Assembly (NCBI GenBank): GCA_955652715.1
Contig: CATPBS010000062.1
Location: 1 to 8,054, forward strand
Direction of reading: 5' to 3'
Source: an uncultured Candidatus Udaeobacter sp.
GTDB taxonomy: Bacteria > Verrucomicrobiota > Verrucomicrobiia > Chthoniobacterales > UBA10450
DNA length: 8,054 nt
Both the position numbers and the translations under genes were made by a program. The notes beneath the pieces were generated by a model that worked only from the letters and a program-made list of their open reading frames with translations, was not told the DNA's origin and did not search any database. Position 1 is the stretch's first letter; every line of letters begins with the position of its first letter. Positions 4,795-8,054 of this stretch are shown here, in pieces.

Positions 4795-6942
4795 ATGAAG
4801 TGGCTTTCGGCTATTCTCACCTTCGTAAATTTGTCGGCGGTTTGCGGTCTGCTTCTGGGGATGGCCGGAAGAGGCTTAAATGTGCTGAGCGCGTCTCTCG
4901 CCCTGGTATGCGGCGCTGCATTTGCAGTTGCAGCTTATCTGGGAACTTCTGACGGGGCGATTCCAGATAAGGCTGCAAATCACCCGGCAGCGGAACGAAA
5001 GCGTCAAAAACCTTCAGAGCTGGAGAGCACCCCGAATGCAGATACCTGGTCGGCAATCATGCGTTATCGCCGTGTATGGTTCTGGGCAGTGGCGGGATGC
5101 TTCGCAATCTTTGCCGTACGATCGTTTTGCTGGCTCCTTTACATCGACGGCAGCGACTTGAGGATCCAATCACCCAATAACCTGGGCGATCTCTCGCTGC
5201 ACCTGACATTGATCAGAAATTTTGCGAACGGCGTCCCACTTTGGCCGGACAATCCAATCTACGTCTTTAGCAAAGTGAGATATCCGGCAGGGATCGATTT
5301 GTTCAACGCGCTGCTTTACCTCGTCCATGTTGATCTGCTAACGGGCTTGGTTTGGACTGGATTGATTGCGTCGCTCGTAACCTTTTATGCGTTTTTCCGA
5401 TGGGGCGGCACCTTCGCCATTGCAGGTTTCCTGTTTAACGGCGGAATAGCTGGCTTTCAATTTTTCAAGACGCTGAAGTTCTTGGATTACCAAGGGGACA
5501 GAACAATCGCCTGGAAAAGTATTGCCTTATCCATGTTCGTCACGCAGCGGGGATGGCTTTACGCGATCCCGGCGGCCTTGGTTCTGCTGTGGCACTGGCG
5601 CGAGAAATTCTTCGCTAAAGATATTGTACCCAGTGCGGAGTTGTCCTCCGTAGCCGCCAACTCAGCCGAAACGGCTGCGGAGGCTGGATCGGCGGAGGCG
5701 GATGGCTCCAGAACAAACCAGCCACGGCAACGCAAGGGTCCCCTGCCCTTCTGGGTCGAGCTCTCGCTTTACGCATCAATGCCGCTATTCCACCTCCATA
5801 CGTTTCTGGCCCTGACGATCGTGCTGCTTTTTGCGCTGCTTTTTGAACGTCCCAGTGAACTGACGTTTATCGTCAATCTGGCTCGCAACGAAGGAATCGC
5901 CGGGATCGGTCGCTTGATTTCCAGACCGACGATGTGGCCCGAAATTTTCCGTGGCGCGCCGATACGCAGACACGCCGCCGCCCTGCTGGCTACTGCCTTA
6001 ATTCCAGCAAGTTTTTTTGTTTGGCTTGTCAGCGATCGGTTTCGCGCAGCATCAATACTCCAATGGCATCCCGGCTGGGCGCAAGATTCGGCGGATTTCG
6101 CGGCTCCTTTCTTTCGAATGGGCCCTGTCGACTTTGCTGTTGACGCCCCCCATTTGTGGCTCGCACGAAAGACATGGAATGGCGTCATCGCTCCGTTTTT
6201 TCAATTTTGGCTAACAAACTTCGGCTTGTGGATTCCCTTGGCGCTGGCGCTGGTAGGCGTGTGTGTCTGGCGTGCTTGGAAAGCTGGCTGGCGCTGGGGT
6301 AACAAACCTCCAGCGGACATCGCCTTTGTGTTACCCGCGGTTGCGATCTTCGCTGTGGGGTACTTCTTCAAAACGGCGCCATGGGATTGGGATAACCTCA
6401 AACTCATGGTTTGGGGCTACTTTCTCATTCTGCCGTTTCTATGGAGCGACATCATCGGACGTTGGGCCTTTCCAGAGCGGGCGGCTATGTGCATTGCACT
6501 CTTCGGCTCGGGATTTGTCACTTTGCTCGGCGGGTTGTCAGCGGGCCACCCAGGTTTCGGAATTATGGAGCGCGCGCGACTCGACGCGGTCGGTACCGCT
6601 GTTCAGCCTTTGCCGGTGGAGGCCCGATTCGCCGCTTACCCGACCTACAATCATCCGCTCTTACTACAAGGCCGCAAAGTTGTCCTGGGATATCCGGGTC
6701 ACCTGTGGACGGAAGGATTCGATTACGGCGACGCAAACAATCGGCTGACAGCTTTGATGAACGGAGCCGCAAATTGGCGCGACGCTGCCCAGGCTTTGGG
6801 CGTCCGCTACATCTTCTGGGGTCAAGAGGAAAGGACTAACTACCAATCAAGCAGCCGACCGTGGGAAGCTACGGCGTTCCTCGTGGCATCCGGCGATTGG
6901 GGTGCAATCTACGATCTGAAATCGCCAGCCCCTCAGCACTGA
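4795..6942 (+). CDS. Large polytopic membrane protein, probable GT-C-type glycosyltransferase
   Basis: A 715-residue protein that I cannot assign to a named family. It has two N-terminal hydrophobic segments (about 4-22 and 29-49), a hydrophilic loop (51-92), then about ten or eleven more membrane segments (93-117, 168-200, 205-224, 241-267, 319-350, 393-412, 470-493, 508-525, 534-554, 563-583). A soluble C-terminal part (590-715) follows. After the third segment comes an extracytoplasmic loop with NNLGDLSLHLTLIRNFANG (128-146) and a YPAGIDLF segment. An acidic residue there followed by a 'H-x3-IR-x-FA-G' pattern is typical of GT-C proteins, with Asp132 the likely functional acid. The hydrophilic insert at about 270-316 contains a palindromic DNA element. 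The C-terminal GYPGHLWTEG and ALGVRYIFWG segments resemble the soluble tails of such enzymes. It starts 15 bp after the TIGR03663 gene and is probably cotranscribed with it. Substrate unknown. Confidence 0.8.
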   Translation: MKWLSAILTFVNLSAVCGLLLGMAGRGLNVLSASLALVCGAAFAVAAYLGTSDGAIPDKAANHPAAERKRQKPSELESTPNADTWSAIMRYRRVWFWAVAGCFAIFAVRSFCWLLYIDGSDLRIQSPNNLGDLSLHLTLIRNFANGVPLWPDNPIYVFSKVRYPAGIDLFNALLYLVHVDLLTGLVWTGLIASLVTFYAFFRWGGTFAIAGFLFNGGIAGFQFFKTLKFLDYQGDRTIAWKSIALSMFVTQRGWLYAIPAALVLLWHWREKFFAKDIVPSAELSSVAANSAETAAEAGSAEADGSRTNQPRQRKGPLPFWVELSLYASMPLFHLHTFLALTIVLLFALLFERPSELTFIVNLARNEGIAGIGRLISRPTMWPEIFRGAPIRRHAAALLATALIPASFFVWLVSDRFRAASILQWHPGWAQDSADFAAPFFRMGPVDFAVDAPHLWLARKTWNGVIAPFFQFWLTNFGLWIPLALALVGVCVWRAWKAGWRWGNKPPADIAFVLPAVAIFAVGYFFKTAPWDWDNLKLMVWGYFLILPFLWSDIIGRWAFPERAAMCIALFGSGFVTLLGGLSAGHPGFGIMERARLDAVGTAVQPLPVEARFAAYPTYNHPLLLQGRKVVLGYPGHLWTEGFDYGDANNRLTALMNGAANWRDAAQALGVRYIFWGQEERTNYQSSSRPWEATAFLVASGDWGAIYDLKSPAPQH
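5645..5683. repeat. Palindromic element embedded in the membrane-protein gene
   Basis: CCTCCGTAGCCG (5645-5656) is complementary to CGGCTGCGGAGG (5672-5683) with one mismatch, which would be a G-U pair in RNA. A nested perfect stem AGCCG-AAA-CGGCT (5664-5676) offers an alternative fold. A further copy of the GGCGGAGGCGGA type follows to about 5702. The whole stretch is read in frame and encodes an Ala/Ser/Glu-rich linker (about residues 283-304) in the hydrophilic loop between two membrane segments. This looks like a dispersed repeat tolerated inside a coding sequence. Confidence 0.7.
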
Positions 6943-6944
6943 GG
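6931..6944. repeat. Small inverted repeat at the convergent gene ends
   Basis: CCTCAG (6931-6936) and CTGAGG (6939-6944) form a perfect 6-bp inverted repeat around CA. It spans the stop codons of both converging genes: TGA of the plus-strand membrane protein at 6940-6942 and TGA of the minus-strand PHP gene at 6935-6933. A bidirectional transcript-end role is conceivable, but the two-base loop and lack of T-runs argue against a standard intrinsic terminator. Confidence 0.35.
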
Positions 6945-7730
6945 TGCGACGCCTGGTTTCCTGCAGGAAGAGTGTTTCATCGAGGCCGCGAACTTGCGGC
7001 GTCGTCTGAAGGGATGTGCGAGAAAAACAAAATAAATCGTGCTCACAAGGTCGAAAAAACTGCACGGAGGACTCGTTATTCTAAGTGTCCCAAACCGCAA
7101 CGCGGCGAACACGTTTTCGACCGTAAGCCCGGCTGGCACCTGGATACTCGTATAGTGATGGCCGAACGCATGTAACTGGTGCGCGTCGGAGGTCGCGATC
7201 ATTGGCGTGCGGAACTGCAGCGCCACTTTTTCCGCGCGCCTGTTCGGATTAAAGAAACCCTTGTGAAAATGGCAGAGCTCGATTGCATCGAAACAATCGA
7301 TTTCTGCGAACAGACGCGCTCCGATTGAGCTGCCAAAAACGTAGAACGGGTGCGGTGCAATGGTAAAGACAGAACTCCCGCGCTGCGCTCGCAGCCGGCG
7401 CAGATCATCGAAATCTTTTAACTCCGCCACTTCTTCGCCAGTCACATTCAGCACGATAACGTCCGCGCCGCACAAGCGCACTTCGGCTGCGGGAATAAGC
7501 AGAATGCCCATTGCGGCCGCGTCAGCGTACACTTCCGTTCGGTTGAACACGGCATCGTGCAGGGTGATCGCCAGGACGCCGAAGCCAAGCGCACGCGCGC
7601 GTTCCAGCAATTGATGGGCAGAATAATCCACCGCGTCTTTGGGATCATCGAGCGTGTGAATGTGTAGATCGATTTTCACCCAATTTTGTTCGCCGCTTGT
7701 GCTGATGTCCATGGTCGTACTCATGCTCAT
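6933..7730 (-). CDS. PHP-domain metal-dependent phosphoesterase
   Basis: A 265-residue protein with a PHP domain over about residues 17-220. Expected metal-site positions are present: DLHIHT (His23, His25), LHD (His59; the usual TDH reads TLH), AAEV (Glu83), APHPF (His127), ELCHFH (His154/His156) and SDAH (Asp182, His184). It should be a cytoplasmic, metal-dependent phosphoesterase or hydrolase; the substrate cannot be told from sequence. The C terminus (221-265) is unusual: a hydrophobic aromatic stretch (SFFDLVSTIYFVFL) followed by RRRRK and a Cys/Pro tail, which could bind membrane. The ATG at 7730 has a GGGA eight bases upstream. Alternative ATGs at 7724 and 7712 fall in a hexamer repeat that encodes the MSMSTTM N terminus. 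Its 3' end overlaps the convergent membrane-protein gene by 10 bp. There is no visible operon partner. Confidence 0.88.
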   Translation of the reverse strand: MSMSTTMDISTSGEQNWVKIDLHIHTLDDPKDAVDYSAHQLLERARALGFGVLAITLHDAVFNRTEVYADAAAMGILLIPAAEVRLCGADVIVLNVTGEEVAELKDFDDLRRLRAQRGSSVFTIAPHPFYVFGSSIGARLFAEIDCFDAIELCHFHKGFFNPNRRAEKVALQFRTPMIATSDAHQLHAFGHHYTSIQVPAGLTVENVFAALRFGTLRITSPPCSFFDLVSTIYFVFLAHPFRRRRKFAASMKHSSCRKPGVAPQC

Positions 7731-7734
7731 GCTC
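7711..7734 (-). repeat. Array of four degenerate hexamers over the PHP gene start
   Basis: Read on the minus strand, this is GAGCAT, GAGCAT, GAGTAC, GACCAT, four units of the pattern GA(G/C)(C/T)A(C/T). It contains all three candidate start codons of the PHP gene and encodes its first residues. A similar set of four hexamers lies 70 bp away in the opposite orientation (7805-7828). The long inverted match CCATGGTCGTACTC (7709-7722) against 7805-7818 is 13 of 14. Confidence 0.65.
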
Positions 7735-7804
7735 GAATTCCCAAAGCTAATCGCGAATCATCGGGATTTCATGCTCAGCGGGTTGCTGGCAGAATCGCGA
7801 TGAG

Positions 7805-7828
7805 GAGCACGACCATGGTCATGAGTAC
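7805..7828 (+). repeat. Inverted partner hexamer array in the PHP to tRNA gap
   Basis: Plus-strand units are GAGCAC, GACCAT, GGTCAT, GAGTAC, in opposite orientation to the array over the PHP start. The pair brackets 70 bp that hold the PHP leader, including the 8-bp direct repeat AATCGCGA at 7749-7756 and 7793-7800. The rest of the 166-bp gap (7731-7896) shows no gene. A promoter for the tRNA must lie at its right side, but I see no clear -35/-10 pair. Confidence 0.6.
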
Positions 7829-7896
7829 GCGCAACGACACAAGCGCCACTTGCAAGCGGTCGCCGTCTGCGGAAAGTTTCGACGCTCACGCACAAA

Positions 7897-7980
7897 GCTC
7901 GGGTGGTGGAATGGCAGACACGTACGTTTGAGGGGCGTATGCCGAAAGGCATGCGGGTTCAAGTCCCGCCCCGAGCACCA
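7897..7980 (+). tRNA. tRNA-Leu (anticodon GAG)
   Basis: A complete class II tRNA of 84 bases including encoded CCA. The acceptor stem GCTCGGG (7897-7903) pairs perfectly with CCCGAGC (7970-7976), followed by discriminator A and CCA. The D stem is GTG/CAC (7906-7908 and 7919-7921). The anticodon stem TACGT/GCGTA encloses loop TTGAGGG, with anticodon GAG at 7930-7932, reading CUC and CUU. The long variable arm is TGCC-GAAA-GGCA (7940-7951). The T arm is GCGGG-TTCAAGT-CCCGC (7953-7969). The long variable arm and discriminator A agree with leucine identity. No integrase gene or repeated tRNA 3' end is visible nearby. Confidence 0.97.
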
Positions 7981-8003
7981 ATTGCGTAACTACGTACTGT
8001 CAA

Positions 8004-8019
8004 GTGCCGGATTTGGCAC
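8004..8019 (+). terminator. Weak hairpin downstream of tRNA-Leu
   Basis: GTGCC (8004-8008) pairs with GGCAC (8015-8019) around a six-base loop, 24 bases after the tRNA end. There is no following T-run, so it could be a processing or end structure of the tRNA transcript, or chance. Confidence 0.25.
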
Positions 8020-8054
8020 AGATGCAAAACCCTCGCAACATGGTTGGTCCGCAG

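Noticed and set aside
7799..7931. Small plus-strand ORF from ATG 7799 running into the tRNA
   Set aside because: It reads through the hexamer repeat and into the tRNA-Leu sequence, with no ribosome site.
7897..8054. Integration site for a mobile element at the tRNA-Leu 3' end
   Set aside because: No integrase and no repeated copy of the tRNA 3' end is visible; only 74 bp follow the tRNA.

Overview
The window looks like part of the chromosome of a soil-type member of the Verrucomicrobia (Chthoniobacter/'Udaeobacter'-like lineage). This is inferred from gene style and repeat style: a DUF1573 protein paired with a membrane-anchored rhodanese, GC-rich palindromic elements carrying GTAGC(G/C)GC cores, and a 9-bp minisatellite. 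No marker gene fixes the taxonomy, so confidence in the phylum is only moderate. Coding density is high and almost every junction is an overlap or a very short gap.

Layout. Positions 1-124 hold a 9-bp tandem repeat cut by the window edge, followed by a short 8-bp repeat. Four minus-strand genes follow, transcribed from 3188 down to 133 in the order rmlB, rmlD, DUF1573 protein, rhodanese. rmlD and the DUF1573 gene overlap by ATGA. The DUF1573 and rhodanese genes are separated by one codon and share a reading frame. A compound palindromic repeat fills the rmlB-rmlD gap. Two plus-strand genes for large multi-spanning membrane proteins run from 3187 to 6942. The first belongs to the TIGR03663/Agl23 family and the second looks like a GT-C-type glycosyltransferase. 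A minus-strand PHP-domain phosphoesterase (6933-7730) converges on them with a 10-bp overlap. The window closes with a complete plus-strand tRNA-Leu(GAG) at 7897-7980.

How the genes may work together. RmlB and RmlD supply two of the four steps to dTDP-L-rhamnose; RmlA and RmlC are not in the window. The two membrane proteins are plausible lipid-linked-sugar transferases or flippase-associated proteins of the cell envelope, so the core of the window reads as a surface-glycan locus. The DUF1573 and rhodanese proteins are probably exported or membrane-anchored thiol proteins. They are tied to the rml genes by translation coupling, but nothing known here explains that link.

The most notable features are structural: start codons of divergent genes that overlap at 3186-3189, an in-frame UAG between the DUF1573 and rhodanese genes, a palindromic element inside a membrane-protein gene, and paired hexamer arrays at the start of the PHP gene. 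I see no convincing defence system, mobile element, CRISPR array or clearly new enzyme system.
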